From assembly GCA_905250125.1 (NCBI GenBank), contig CAJNOL010000115.1, positions 183,939 to 247,938 on the forward strand: a stretch of 64,000 bases of DNA, given 5' to 3'. A model generated the notes under the pieces. That model did not search any database, was not told the DNA's origin, and saw only the letters and a list, made by a program, of their open reading frames with translations. Positions 13,891 to 26,311 of this stretch are shown here, piece after piece. This stretch comes from Rotaria sordida (lineage: Eukaryota; Rotifera; Eurotatoria; Philodinida; Philodinidae). A program made the position numbers and the translations under genes. Every line of letters starts with the position of its first letter. Position 1 is the stretch's first letter.

Positions 13891-14364
13891 AATACGTTTA
13901 ACACCATTAATTAATTTTCCCCACTTATCATATTGGTCACCACAAACATCAACAAATTTGCATGTTGCATCTGGACATGTATCAGTTACATAATGATCTG
14001 CCAAAAAACTTCAAATACATGACTGTATAAAAAATAAGAAAAAAAAATGCAAACAAGTTCTGTACCGTTGACAAGTATCACAATATAATTGTTCAACGTT
14101 ATTATTGAAGGCATCTATAAATTGTTTTATGTAAATCAAAATATTCGTCGCAAGTTTCTCGTGGTGTATATTTCAGTTCATATATCTTAAATTTAATATT
14201 AACAATGAAAAAATGGATAAGGAATTGTTTGATTTTACTGAGCAAGAAAACATCAACATTGAATAAAGATTCAATAAAAGAATATTCAAATGAGGTATAT
14301 TGTTGACATAAGGTAAAGTACTTGTTATCGCAATATTTCGAACATCAGGTTTTGGTGTTCTTTG
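13891..14364 (-). pseudogene. MARS1: Decayed methionyl-tRNA synthetase fragment
   Basis: Several pieces on the minus strand, in the right order but in different frames, match cytosolic methionyl-tRNA synthetase. First comes PKPDVRNIAITSTLPYVNN with IPHLN (about 14285-14360), the Rossmann-fold start with the PHLG-type HIGH motif. Next are TPRETCDEYFDLHKTIYR (about 14105-14170) and VEQLYCDTCQR (about 14065-14100). Last is LADHYVTDTCPDATC followed by GDQYDKWGKLINGV (about 13895-14005), the connective-peptide zinc region. The stretch between HIGH and TPRETC is mostly lost. A possible retained short intron (GTACAG... to ...TACAG, about 14010-14070) separates CQR from the next piece, pointing to a duplicated rather than a processed copy. 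No functional product is expected. Confidence 0.75.
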
Positions 14365-16684
14365 AACAAAAAAAAAAAATAATGCTGCTAGCATGTTTTG
14401 TGTGGGATTAAAGTATGCAACACGATGTAGCTGTTGTTGCTAATCACAAGAAGATTGTTTTATTCAGTCTAATTTGAAAGAGATTTCTTCATCATTCTAT
14501 TACTTGATGTTCCAGAAATGCAATAAGGAAATAGTTAACTAGACGGTATTAAGACATGATTTTTGATTTCATATCAACAAAGCATGTTACTGTCTCTGAT
14601 AACATGGAGAGACATGCAACTAAAAGGATTCTTCATTAGGATTAGTAGGCCCGAAGGCTTCAACGTAACCACTGGAATGAGGATTTGTGGAAAATCAGGA
14701 CGTCCAAAACTAGATTTCTCTTATCTATTCGAAGATTTTGAGAAAATTTTTTATTGAATAGAACAAAATGAGAAGTCTCCGATCTCCATGAAGTTCGTTC
14801 ATCGAACTACCTTACATGTTCTCCATAAATCGAAAATAAATTGATGAAAGAAGTACATGAAGAGTTCGGTGACGTCTTATTTCGCTCTATCAAATAAAAA
14901 TTTATAGTTCTATTGAAATCTTCAGAGCTGCTACTACCGATAGAGAATTGTCTCAGCTACATAAATATTTTATATTTCAACATTCATTTCAAATCATTTT
15001 TTTACAAAAATATAGTATCAGATAGAATACATGAATGATTATCTACATGTTTTCATCCAATTTCATTTTATTGAGCGTCGAAAATATTTTTAATTATCGA
15101 TTTAAAGCTTTCTCAGCTTTTTCTGTCGATCGATAATATAAAAGATGAGTCATTCATTTGTCATAAAATTGCATTATTTTCTTCTTTCTATAATCGAATA
15201 AAATTATTCCGAAAAGTGGATTAATCATCAAAAGGAAATATTTTATGTACATGGTTGCAGTCCGAAAGACAATTCAATAAATGATGAACAGTTTTCATGA
15301 ACGAATTCTAAAAAACACAAAGAGATAAATGAATTCGCAATTGAAAAAAATATTGTTAAATTCTTTTTGAAAATAGATCATATCAATCAAAATAGATCGA
15401 ACAATAATTCAACTTTAATCAATGATATGCTTTTCGAATGAGACGATGTTCATTTGATTCATAATAGAAAGGTTTACAATGAATGATTTCGCTTTTCAGA
15501 TTTTCGTTGTTTTTCAATAGAAACCTGTAGTCCTACTCAGCTCACATGAATAATTGACTTTTGAATTCAAATTTTGTATGAACATTAGATTAATTCTTTG
15601 GGCCAGTCGTAACTTTTCTAGCTCTTTTTTTTTCTATCCTGAGATATTTAATATTCGAAATTTTCTATACTAATGATTCTTAAGAACTTTGTTCGCGCAA
15701 AATTTGAAGTCTTTTGATATCGTATGTAAATAGTTATATAGAATTGATATTATATGATTTTTTTTCGTCTGTTTTTATTCTTTGGAAGAAACAGTTCTTA
15801 ATAGAAATATCTGTCACATGAGATATATTACAAGAAACTATTCATGCAAGGAGAAATTCTATTATCAAGATGTAATGTAAATTGTGTGAATGAAGTTTTG
15901 CATCTCTAGTGTTGATCAGATACATATTGCTACCAAACCATGCTCAATATCGAGTATAAGTTTTGCTGTTTATTGACAAAAATTGTGATTGATTTTTGTT
16001 ATATTAGAGTAAGAAAGACTTGTAATGACAAAGAGGTTCATAGAGAATAGAAAGAATTTCTATATTGTCATTGATCTATCGCAATCTGATCGTATTGAAG
16101 AGAAAGATTGAAATGCATGTGATATAAAGGAGCTCTGGAAGTGGAGACGTTTACACTCTTTTTTAACCAATAATCGAGGATTATATATTATTATCCTTAA
16201 GAATTAGCCACATTTTTTGTTACTACCCTTTGAAGACATTCTTCCATGTAGATATTCTCATTGGGTTTCTGGTGTCATCTCTACAAATACAAAATAGTTT
16301 TGAAGGAAAAACTGATGTGTCATATAATTGTCCAATGTCTGACATATGAATAATCCAAAAGATAAACAAAAGAAGAGAAGCAACGTAGTTCTGGTGGCTC
16401 TCTCCGTGATATAATCAGATTCAATTTGATAATAAAGTAATCGTTCAATAATTTATTCAAATTATTCAAAATAAATTCTAAAGCTTTTCTAATTTCTTTA
16501 TATATATAAAAGAAGAAAGTTAGTTGTTGAATATTCTTGTGACCTCTATCGTTATCCAAATCGATTACTTCATGTATCAACAAATATGAATGTTCAAATA
16601 CCGTCTCTTCAGGAAATAAAACATAAATGTTTCTGATTAAAACCTTTCAAATGAAATCTTTTTATTATTGTAGTATCGTCAAGA
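14365..16684. other. Intergenic, no gene seen
   Basis: About 2.3 kb of AT-rich sequence. Only short frames occur, with no recognisable motif. A stretch around 14590-14720 is less AT-rich and may be old mobile-element or gene debris, but it cannot be identified. Confidence 0.4.
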
Positions 16685-17047
16685 ATGTTTAAAGGACCGA
16701 GCTTAGACTTATCATTGATGAGTTGGAATATCTTAGCTTCTTGTTGGATTAATAAAGAATCGTATCCAACTTTGTACGAATTAGCTGCTGACTATCAAAC
16801 TAGAATGAATACTATTGCATCACAAATTTCTTCTCTTAACTGTAATGTCACCATACTTCAAGAAGCTCAAGAAAATATTATTCCATCACTCAAAGAAAAA
16901 TTGGGTGACAATTACTTATATCAATTTGCACCAAACAATCCAACTTCAGCTTCAGTTGCTAATGGACTTCTTACATTGAAAAAAAAAGATAAAATAACGT
17001 TTTTCGATATTATTCTCAATTCAAATATTCTTGATGAGATTGTTTGA
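16685..17047 (+). CDS. Truncated endonuclease/exonuclease/phosphatase (EEP) domain protein
   Basis: A 120-residue frame starting MFKGPSLDLSLMSWNILASC. The LSLMSWNILA strand near residues 9-18, the NCNVTILQEAQEN segment (residues 52-64; the catalytic Glu of the second EEP motif is in LQEA) and ANGLLTL (about 92-98) follow the opening of EEP-fold enzymes of the CCR4/nocturnin/Angel type. EEP proteins need about 250 residues, including a C-terminal SDH motif. Here the frame stops after the first third and nothing further downstream resembles the rest. It is therefore either a broken copy or the first exon of a gene whose later exons I cannot find. TTGTAG just before 16674 could be a splice acceptor. 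Codon use is less strictly A/T-ending than in neighbouring genes. Substrate unknown. Confidence 0.5.
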   Translation: MFKGPSLDLSLMSWNILASCWINKESYPTLYELAADYQTRMNTIASQISSLNCNVTILQEAQENIIPSLKEKLGDNYLYQFAPNNPTSASVANGLLTLKKKDKITFFDIILNSNILDEIV

Positions 17048-18828
17048 CTTTAGTTAGGAGATAGATAGATCAGTGAACGATGGTTTTGGTAAGAAACCTC
17101 TGTGTTTGTGTTGCACATAGTAAAAATGAATCGACAAGATGAGACACAGCAGAGTCACTTGTATGCGAAACCATAAATAAGAGAAAAAGCCTACAATCGA
17201 TGGTATCAACGAAATTTTTTCTCTCGCAGTAAAAGAACTTCTCATTTGGTGTTAGTTTGAAGTCTTGTGACACTCTATCGTGTATGTCTACAGACTTCTA
17301 AAAATACTTTTTTTGATAGAATCAACTCTCAATAAAACAAAAGTACTAAATGACTTTCTCTCATTCAGCAAGTACAATTTCAAAATTTCAAATGACGACT
17401 CATTAGGAAGATTGCTAACTAGGACTAGTCATACGTACAGGTAACATTGTCATCTCTAAAGAGACAATGATAGAACGAATGTATTGTGCATTTGTTAGCA
17501 TACAAATGTACATATGTGCAATCAACGAAGAGATAAGAAATGGTAGAGAACGCATGATTCAACTTTTTTTCTTCTTTAAAAGACTTACATTTGTGCCTAA
17601 ACGATGTAATAATGGACTGAAGAGAGAATACTGAGTGTTATAGAGAGATCGAAAGAAAAACTGTTGAAAATTTCATATGAAAAGAGATAATGTGGCGTGC
17701 GACTGCAGATGGATGTGGGTGCCGATAAATATGAGTTGTGAGTCTCACATTTCATGGAACCAACATCTACACTATCCACATCTGAAGATCTCTTTAAGAA
17801 CAAAACATTGATATCAGTATTATGCTATCAACATAATGTTCAATATACTGATTCAATAAAAGTGAAGTTTTTATTGCCTTATGGTTACAGAATATGTCAA
17901 TAGTTACTATTTATATCACAGTATTCATGTATATTATGACAGGCAAATAAAATACCCCGATTTTTCAATGCTTGAAATAATCAGCATTTAAAATACAATG
18001 ATAAAGAAGACATATACTCTTTTTTATTTGCTTAGTTTCATTTTTCTTCAGCACATAATACTGATATGTGGATATGGAACCAGAGAAGGCTGACACATAC
18101 TCTAATACATGCATATCCCATATCGCTTCTAGACGTACTATCAATTCAATTAGACACTAATATCAAAAAGGTTAAGATCTATTTCTATTAGCTGATCATA
18201 TACATATGAGTCAATCTGTATAAATAGAAATTCATTTGGAAAAAAATGATATATAGAAGTATATGTAAAAAATTCAGCTAAAAAATCATAATAAATAAAT
18301 GATATATCTTTAGAGAGGTAGAATTGAGTACAAACCATGCAAGATCGTTTCTCGTAATCAATTTATTTTTTTATCAACAAGATCCATTAATGATGAATAT
18401 ATTTAAAAAAATATTTTCATCATGTTTGTTTTTTATCTTCAATCTTTTTCGTTACGTTTATTTATTTTAAACATGACTCTCTCAATCTATTTCATGAAGT
18501 ATTTTCAATTATTTTATGAATATCTTTTCCTCTTTTCTCAAATTCATCATATCAATTGTTGTTTCAGATCGAAACTTTATAACAATTTCTTTTTGTCATA
18601 AAACACAATATATCTCATCGAATTATTTTCTCTTGACTACATATTATTAAACTTACTAAAAGAATTTTTCAATGTAAAATCTTTTCTGTGAACTTTTCAA
18701 TAGAATTTCTTACATTAAAACATGACGAATAGATTTATGTCATTTTCTTTTCAAAACAAAACAAACAAATAACTTTAACAAAAAATAATGTACATATGAA
18801 AAAAGTAAATGCCAGTACAAAAAGTACT
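17048..18828. other. Intergenic, no gene seen
   Basis: AT-rich sequence with only short, motif-free frames. The right-hand end should contain the 3' UTR of the minus-strand nuclease-kinase gene. Confidence 0.4.
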
Positions 18829-21658
18829 TTATGATACCAAACCATATTTGAGCATTGCTTCAATTAATTTCATACATCGTTTATATAAATCATCGATATT
18901 TGTTAAATTTTCTCGTTCAAGTTCTATTTCATATAGACAATCAATAACTTCTTTGTTATAATTTAATAAATCAGTTTCATTTGGTAGAATTGCTTTATTT
19001 TCTAAAATCTCTCGACGGTCAATTATTAACTCATAAGCTATACCGTCACCAGCATGAATCTGTAAGTCTTTTTTTTTGTCTTTTGAACAACGAGATAACA
19101 ATATCATATAAATTATTGATATCCAATCATCAGCATAATAACTTGAGACTTGTTTACCATTTGATGATGAATATTGTTTCAATACAGGTGTTGATGCGGT
19201 TATAAATGCACCTTCATATTCACCTTTGAAACCATTAAATGTTGATGAATTCCAATCAATTAAATATGCATAATCATTCCTATCTAATATTATATTATGT
19301 ATTCGAATATCTCGATGTACATATCCAGTTTTTTGAACAATAGCTAATTGTTTTAATATTTGAATAATATATTTTTTTTTACATATATCATCATTCTTTA
19401 TCATTGTTCCAACTGGATTTGATAAAATAAAACCTTCTTGAACATCGATTTCAATCGTTTTATAATCTAAATCAGATATATTCATATAACCTTTCATTTG
19501 TTGAACTATATCATATTCTTTTCTTGACATTTTATTTGAAATTTTCATTGCATATTCAATATTATTATATGAAATTCGATACACCATAGCATTTGCACCA
19601 CTACCTACAAACAAAATAATCATAATTCAATAGATTTAAAAGATCATATTGCTCATTGAAGAACAATATTTTCTAAAAATTTAATAATAAGATTAAAATC
19701 AAATGTTCTTTTTAAATTAATAAACAAATATAGTCAAGTATTCAATTATCTATTATAATTACAAGTAAATTTCTACAATAATAATATAAATCTTAAGAAA
19801 ATTCATCTCCAACATCTTTCTATTATCGTTTTAATCAATATTTTATTTTAAATGCTTTTTTTTCTAATTTTTATTCTTATTACATACGTCGATGTGTTAT
19901 GTCGATTAAAAAATCTTGAAATTTTTCATTATTATATGAATATTCTTATCATGACATATCGTATATATTCAATAAATCAATTATTTCTTTTAAACAATTG
20001 ACAGAAACAGAATTCAATTGAAAAATCAATATTTTAACAAGGAAATAGAAAATTCTTTTAGAATAAAACTTACAAATTATTCTAATTCACATTAGATCTA
20101 TCTATTCGAAAAATTTTCACATTATCAATTTAGTAAAATACAATCATCACATTTAATCAGTAGCATATATTGATGAATCGTCTTAGGATTTGTTTTTCTT
20201 AATATATCTATTAAAAACATCGTTTTAAATCAATTATGATATAAAAATACATCAAACACTCGATTAGATTCATAATGAACGATAGAACAAAACTAAAATA
20301 ATTCATTTCTATACAAAATCTTTCTCAAAACTACTAAACAATTCTTTTGGTTTTATTTAATGGCATTGAAAATATCACCTAAGAACTATTTCTAATAGAA
20401 ATATCCTATTAATAACAATCTGATACAAATAATGACATGATCGAAGCTCAATCTATATTTTCTTCTAAATTATTATTAATTTTATCATAATAAATCTTAA
20501 ACAAAATTACGTCTTATTTCAAATAATACTTACCTAATAATGATTTAATTTCGAAAACATTTGGAATAGAAAATTGTACATATCCTAAATGATTTTTATT
20601 GCAATGTAGAAATTTCCAAAAGTTTTCAAGTACATTGTCGGAGCTAAATCTCTCGTACTGAAATTTATCATTAATTATTGATACTTTACCAAAAATTATT
20701 CGTTTATAATTTGTTAAACATTCGATGGCATATTTTCGTTCAGGAAATACTTTAACAATTGATCTTAAATACTCCAACATTTGAGAAATATCATTTTGTC
20801 TGATAATATTGCTTTTTTTTTCAATTATTGAGACGATATTCCATGGATAAAAATTATTATTAATGGACCATATGAAATCTGGTCGATTGCCACGAAATAA
20901 ATGTTCAAAATCACCACCTCTCTGATCACCAGTAAATGTTATACTTGGATTAATCTTCTTTAATATATTATCAAATTCTTGACTTTTTTTATTTTCCGGT
21001 TTAGATTCTCTAGTAAATTGTTTAATAAGATTTTTAAATTCTTCACTAGGTTCACCAACATCAAATTTATCGATACCAAGATATTCTTCTAAACTTTGAC
21101 AATCTGAATGTGTTGAACAAAGATAGTATAGAACAGATCGTATTGATGTTGATTTTGATTTTGATTCAGAATTTTTTGATCGAACAGAATCTGATAGACA
21201 TATATCAGTACGAGAATCATCTAGACAAACCAAAAATAAAAATCATGAATTCAGAAATTACTGTTCTATTAAATATTTTTCTATCAAGATATTCATTCAA
21301 TTACAAACTTCTACAAAACTCTTAACAAGAACAAAAGTCATACTGATTTCCTTTGTTAATTTTTTTATAATCAAATACTAAAACACTTTTGTCCTTAATC
21401 AAAGTTCACACTTTAAAAAATGTTCAACATTGATATAAGAAATGAGGCAGTTGATTTCTTCTGTATGTGACAGTCTCTTATGTATTTCTTAACAAAAATA
21501 ATCGATCATGTTTTTTATTCATATGAATTTCGTTTTTTACATATAATATTTCAAAACAACACTCATGAAATATGGTTTGTGATCCAAAAAGAAATATACT
21601 ATTTTTCATTAGAAAAGCTATTCTCTAATCATACATATAAAACAAACTTACTCGTCAT
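18829..21658 (-). CDS. Crinkler/CR-type protein: PD-(D/E)xK nuclease-like domain plus protein kinase
   Basis: Proposed exons, minus strand: 21658-21652 (ATGACGA), 21220-20534, 19604-18829; 1470 nt, 489 residues, phases consistent. Residues 95-185 look like a restriction-endonuclease fold: RPDFIW (D117), IIEKK (E136, K138), then a helix and FPERKYAIECLTNYKRIIFGKV. The second junction restores a glycine-rich loop, LLGSGANAMVYR (about 229-241). The kinase follows with K252 (AMKIS), HRDIRIHN (H328, D330, N335) and LIDWN (D348 in place of DFG). A nuclease-like domain followed by a kinase is the layout of CR (Crinkler-RHS-type) effectors, known from oomycetes and fungi and reported in other eukaryotes. 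Targets are unknown and no secretion signal is visible. The seven-base first exon is the weakest part; an earlier start in the same upstream frame is possible. Confidence 0.7.
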
Positions 21659-21819
21659 TATATCATCGAAATTCAATTCAATACAATAACAGAATACACA
21701 AATAGAACAATGAGAAAATCTAAAAATACAAACTAAATTAGTAATAATCATTTTATAGAAAGAGACAAAGATTTTGAAATCATTAGTCAATAGAAATATC
21801 CAAATGTTATTTATATCTA

Positions 21820-22197
21820 AACCCCCTCCCATAATAGAAGCCCCCTCTGGAGGATTCGATATGCCAGACATATTAGAAGCTCCCTTATTTTAAAAACTTT
21901 TTGAGAGTTTTTTGAAAACATTTTTTAGTATTTTCACAGCAAAACTTAAAAAATTACAAAATTTTAAGGTAAAAATGCGTTAAATTCTTAGTTAACCGTA
22001 TTAAAATCTCAAAAACTCCTTCAAAACCCTCAAAAATCTGTAAAAAAAACCCTGAAAATCCTATTAAGACTTTTGAAAAACTTTAGTACCTAAAACCTTC
22101 GAAAAATCATAGGACATAATAGAAGCCCCCTCCAAAAAATTTTTATGCTGGATACTTTAGAAGCCAAGGGGGGCTTCTAATATGGGGAGGGGGGGTT
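21820..22197. mobile_element. TA-flanked MITE with C-run/G-run ends
   Basis: A 378-base element bounded by TA (21818-21819, 22198-22199). The left end reads AACCCCCTCCCATAATAGAA and the right end is its near-complement, with a longer G run and a one-base variation. The motif ATAATAGAAGCCCCCTC is also present internally at about 22117, with a diverged copy at 21868 and an inverted one near 22164. No coding capacity. TA duplication suggests mobilisation by a Tc1/mariner-type transposase, but the ends do not resemble those of the mariner at 11548. Confidence 0.65.
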
Positions 22198-22322
22198 TAG
22201 TCTACTGACGGTCATAAGAAATGAACCAAACATGCTATCCAAAGAATTGTGGCTCACTTTATATAGAGCGTATGAACTAATCAGATATTGATCTATACTT
22301 TATCACCATCTGTCTATTATCT

Positions 22323-22350
22323 TCTTTTCTTTTCTTTTCTTTTCTTTTCT
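22323..22350. repeat. (TTTTC)n microsatellite
   Basis: About five tandem copies of TTTTC, directly visible. Confidence 0.9.
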
Positions 22351-23160
22351 ATCGGTCCACATAAGTGAGCCAAACGTTAAGATAAGGTACATTTACATTC
22401 ACACGCTACATACACAAGTGTATGTAGTGTATCCTTTCATATTTACACCAATCATATTACATTCCATGCTATACCTATTTTTTTCCATTTGTCATCTGTT
22501 ATTGGTTATGATTTCATCGTGATGTGATATTCGTGCATATTCGCCCCTTGTTGTGAACGTAAAACCAAGGGGGAAATAACTGACTTTTATGACTTAAAGT
22601 CATTCAGAACGTTTTAGATCATGTAGATCATTTAATTAATTTAGTTCTGATGATTCTCGAGTGATTTTTTGTATATATTCGTTGAGCTGCATCAACTGTT
22701 AATCATTGTCATTTGTCAACGTTTGATTGATCTCTTACAATCGATCTTCCATCTGTTTTATTTCTTTGATTCGAAAAACAGCATACACAGAAAAGAAAAT
22801 TTCCGTTTCTGTTTCTGAATTTTAACTAATCTTGTTCAAGGATTCATATCAATGAATTGATTTCTGTTAGAAAAAATAATGGCTATCAAGCTGAGATTGT
22901 TGTGAATTCACAGATCAAATTTCATCAATACCTTATTCATTATACATGTCAACTGGAAATTATTAAATGATAGAAGACGTCCTTGGTTTTTTTTCATCTT
23001 CTCAAATTCATCATTCAACATGTCGTTTCCTCGATTGACAGCAAATGAATGTTGATTGACTGATTGATAATATAGTAGTTCGGTTTATTAATTGAAATGA
23101 TGAATGAAAAAGTTCATTTTAATAAAAATTCCTACATACTATGTTCTCAAAGCTGTGTTA
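22351..23160. other. Intergenic, no gene seen
   Basis: No reading frame of note. An imperfect inverted pair CCCCTTG... CCAAGGGG lies around 22543-22573. Confidence 0.4.
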
Positions 23161-23164
23161 AGCA

Positions 23165-23345
23165 TTGAATATGTAATATAGTCTCGAATGTACCATCAGA
23201 TGAACGATCATATTTTTGTTTGAATTCATCAATGATCTGAAGTTTTCGATCGTTATTAGCATATTGTTGATGACAGACATCAACAAATTCTTTCTTCTTT
23301 TCATCGTCGTATTGTCATTTCAGAAGATATCTTTCAATAACCTAA
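23165..23345 (-). pseudogene. Coding-like relic, interrupted
   Basis: On the minus strand one frame reads IERYLLK, a stop, QYDDEKKKEFVDDVCHQQYA, then NNDRKLQIIDEFKQKYDRSS and DGTFETILHIQ. Charged, helix-like composition and frame length suggest former coding sequence. The pattern C-x3-Y-x2-N ... I-x-E-F resembles segments preceding the catalytic domain in some rotifer ADP-ribosyltransferase/TPR proteins, but I am recalling this and it may be wrong. The in-frame stop and the absence of flanking exons make it a probable remnant. Confidence 0.3.
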
Positions 23346-26301
23346 TACATAATTGATTGATCGAATTCATTTCAGTCAGTAGAAGAAGTAGTAGAGACAA
23401 CACAGATAGATATTCGATTTTCTTCAGCTTCATCAACATCTCATCGAAATGTATTCAATTTAAGTAAATACATTGTTCATTTTATAATATCGTTTTACTC
23501 AAACTTCATCTTTAGATTGATGTTGACAATATACATATATAGATCGATGTAATTTGAATGATATTTTCGATAAGAATTTATTCATTGACAGCCGAATCTC
23601 ACCAAATAATAATAAAATTTTCAGCATTTAGTTCGTGAAGAGACTCTTGTTCTATGTGTCCTGACAATAATGACGAATTTAGACATTGAATTCATGTCTT
23701 TTTTCAAATTATAATCTTTTTTTTGAAAATCGTCTGAACAAATCCTTACTTTGCTTTTTGTTGAAACTATTAACAATAATATGAAAGACAGAAATCAAGA
23801 TATTTATATTAGTATCAGATAAAAATCATTTGTTTTAATTTGTATCCAAAATACAACTATTTATTTATTGGATATCTAAAAGAACTTGGAAAATTTTCGA
23901 TTTATAAAAAACACATCACAATCATGTTTGTTTATTTACAAGCAAGGTTAATTCTGTTGAATGCATCATGTTGTGAATGAAATGAGACATTTTTCTCATA
24001 TTCTTTTTGTTAATGATTTCATAGAAATACTTTTAAGTAAACTTCAAAATAAATTCTTTATTCACTTCATATCTTATTTATTAATCAATCTTACAAGGCA
24101 TCGATGAAAAGAAAAATTTCAAATGATTGCTAACAATATAATTTTCTCTTTGCATCAAATAGTTTTTGTATGATTAAGAATTTTCTAAGAAAGACTTCAG
24201 AATATTTTCTTTACCGAGTTTATCTTTCTCCAGTCCATTTGTTGAACAAGGTAAAATCTTTTTCTTTTTGGTAGAAAATGTTTAAAAGAATAAAGAGAAA
24301 ATGATAATGTCTAATACACTTTCTAAGATTCTCAGACAAATTTCAGATATGACTTTATCTTTACATCACTTTTTTTCTATAACATCTCTGTCACATCTAT
24401 TTTGGATAAGATGAAAGTAAAGTCTAACGTTTAAAAATTCAATTTTAACCAATATATAGTACGCAGTGTCAAACTATACATCATATATGATATTTAAGTC
24501 GTCGATATATGATTTATCCAACTTTCTACTGTAAACTAATCTTGTTTATCTTTTTGCTAATGAGAAATTTATATTTCACTATTGATATGATATAGGGTAA
24601 AGCAAACAACTAAGAAAAATAATATTATTGAGATATTTACGCATAAATATATTTTTCTTATCGATGAAAGAAATATTTATTTGATAATATATAAATTAAT
24701 CTATATATATATATCTTAATTTAAAAAAATCTATTATACAATCTATGTAGTAGATTATTGAAATAATTCATTGACGTATAATAAACGTTCGTATCATACA
24801 AATAAAAAATAAGAATATTATTACATCGATAAGCAAATAAACACTAAAGATAAATAGATCAATGGCATTATATTAAATCAAATATTGCAAGATCATATAT
24901 TTTCCAATTTCTACTGTCATTAAATCTTTTTATTTTTTTATGTCAAACTAATGACTTCATTTAATATAAATATTCATAAACAACATTCATTTCATTCATT
25001 AATAGTTTTATTTTATATAAATTCATTATTGTAGATCTTATTATTTCTGTGATTATTAATTACGTAAGATCCCTTGAAATTATTTACCCAATATTTTTTG
25101 ATTATAAAACAATTAATTCTAAAGACAACAAAACAAAATTAGTTGAAAGCACATGACATTTATGTGTCAGTTAGTATCCATATATTTTTCTAGGGCAATA
25201 TACGATAGAATGCAAGTAACTACTAATAGCTAAAGAATAACACATGCCTATCATATTGATTCATTCAGTTCGACACAACATAATAATAACAATTACGATG
25301 ATCTAACTCTTGTTCTGCTTTTTCTCTCTCTCTCTCTCTTTTTTTTCACATATAATATAACCAAACGAATAGCTCGTGTGTAAAAGAGAGATAAAGAAGA
25401 AAGCGATTCGATCGGCAAACGCTTAACACATCATACTATCACGCACACATCAACAGCAATTAGGCTAAGTGAAGATTGAGATAAATCAGTGATCAAGATA
25501 CCTGGTTTTTTTGCTCCATTGCGTGCTCTTCATTAGAGATCATTGATTTTTCTCTTTCATTACATTACAAACAAATCTGTACGTTCAGAGTAAGTTATAT
25601 TTTTTCCAAAATTCTAATCATGAGCTAATAAAGATAAGAGAAAATTTAGAAAAGATTTAACAAATTTTCACCTAAAACAAAATTTTTTTTTTCTATATCA
25701 TTAGTGAAGATAATAAACCAATTTAAAGCATCAAATTCCGGCTATATATAAATAAATAATTAAAAACTTCGATACCTTTATGAATTCAAAAAATTCTTTG
25801 GATACTTAATTAAGATCTCCCAGTCTAACAGATATAGAAATTTTTAATCTTTTTCAATTTTATTAAATTTTAAGAAACGATACCAAATTCATGAGTCTCT
25901 AATTGAGACGTACCGTTTTTTTGTCAAAGGCTTAAATAGCATTTCCTTTTCTTAATAATCAATTTCGGAAATACATTTTTTTAAATATCAAATGAACATA
26001 GTGGTTTAAAATAGATGATCTAAAGTTCGTTCTATGTAACTTTTAGATTGTTTTTGCAAAAAATAGTTTTGTTGAAATATAATAAAATATTCATAGAAGT
26101 TCAAAAGAAAAACAAGAATATCTTTACTATAAAAATGAGAAAATTTCAAACTATACATTACTATCATCTGCATAGTAAACGTTTTTCTTTTCTTGTTTGT
26201 TAAAATATAAGAATTTTAAAAGATAATAATAAATTCCTTTCATTCAAATTATTCATACAGAAAAAAAAAGGAAGCCTATTCTATAATTCTTTATTCATTT
26301 A
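23346..26301. other. Intergenic upstream of TNFAIP8, with a possible 5' UTR exon
   Basis: AT-rich. A CT microsatellite lies at about 25323-25340. A GTAAGT donor at 25590 and the TTTAG acceptor before 26302 would join a non-coding first exon (ending 25589) to the first coding exon of TNFAIP8; this is inference from splice-site match only. Confidence 0.35.
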
Positions 26302-26311
26302 GAATAAAACT

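Noticed and set aside
14563..14757. 64-residue frame in a less AT-rich patch
   Set aside because: No recognisable domain on either strand and stops in all frames nearby; possibly old debris but not identifiable.
18981..19205. Plus-strand frame inside the kinase exon
   Set aside because: Antisense shadow of a well-supported kinase domain, with no motif of its own.
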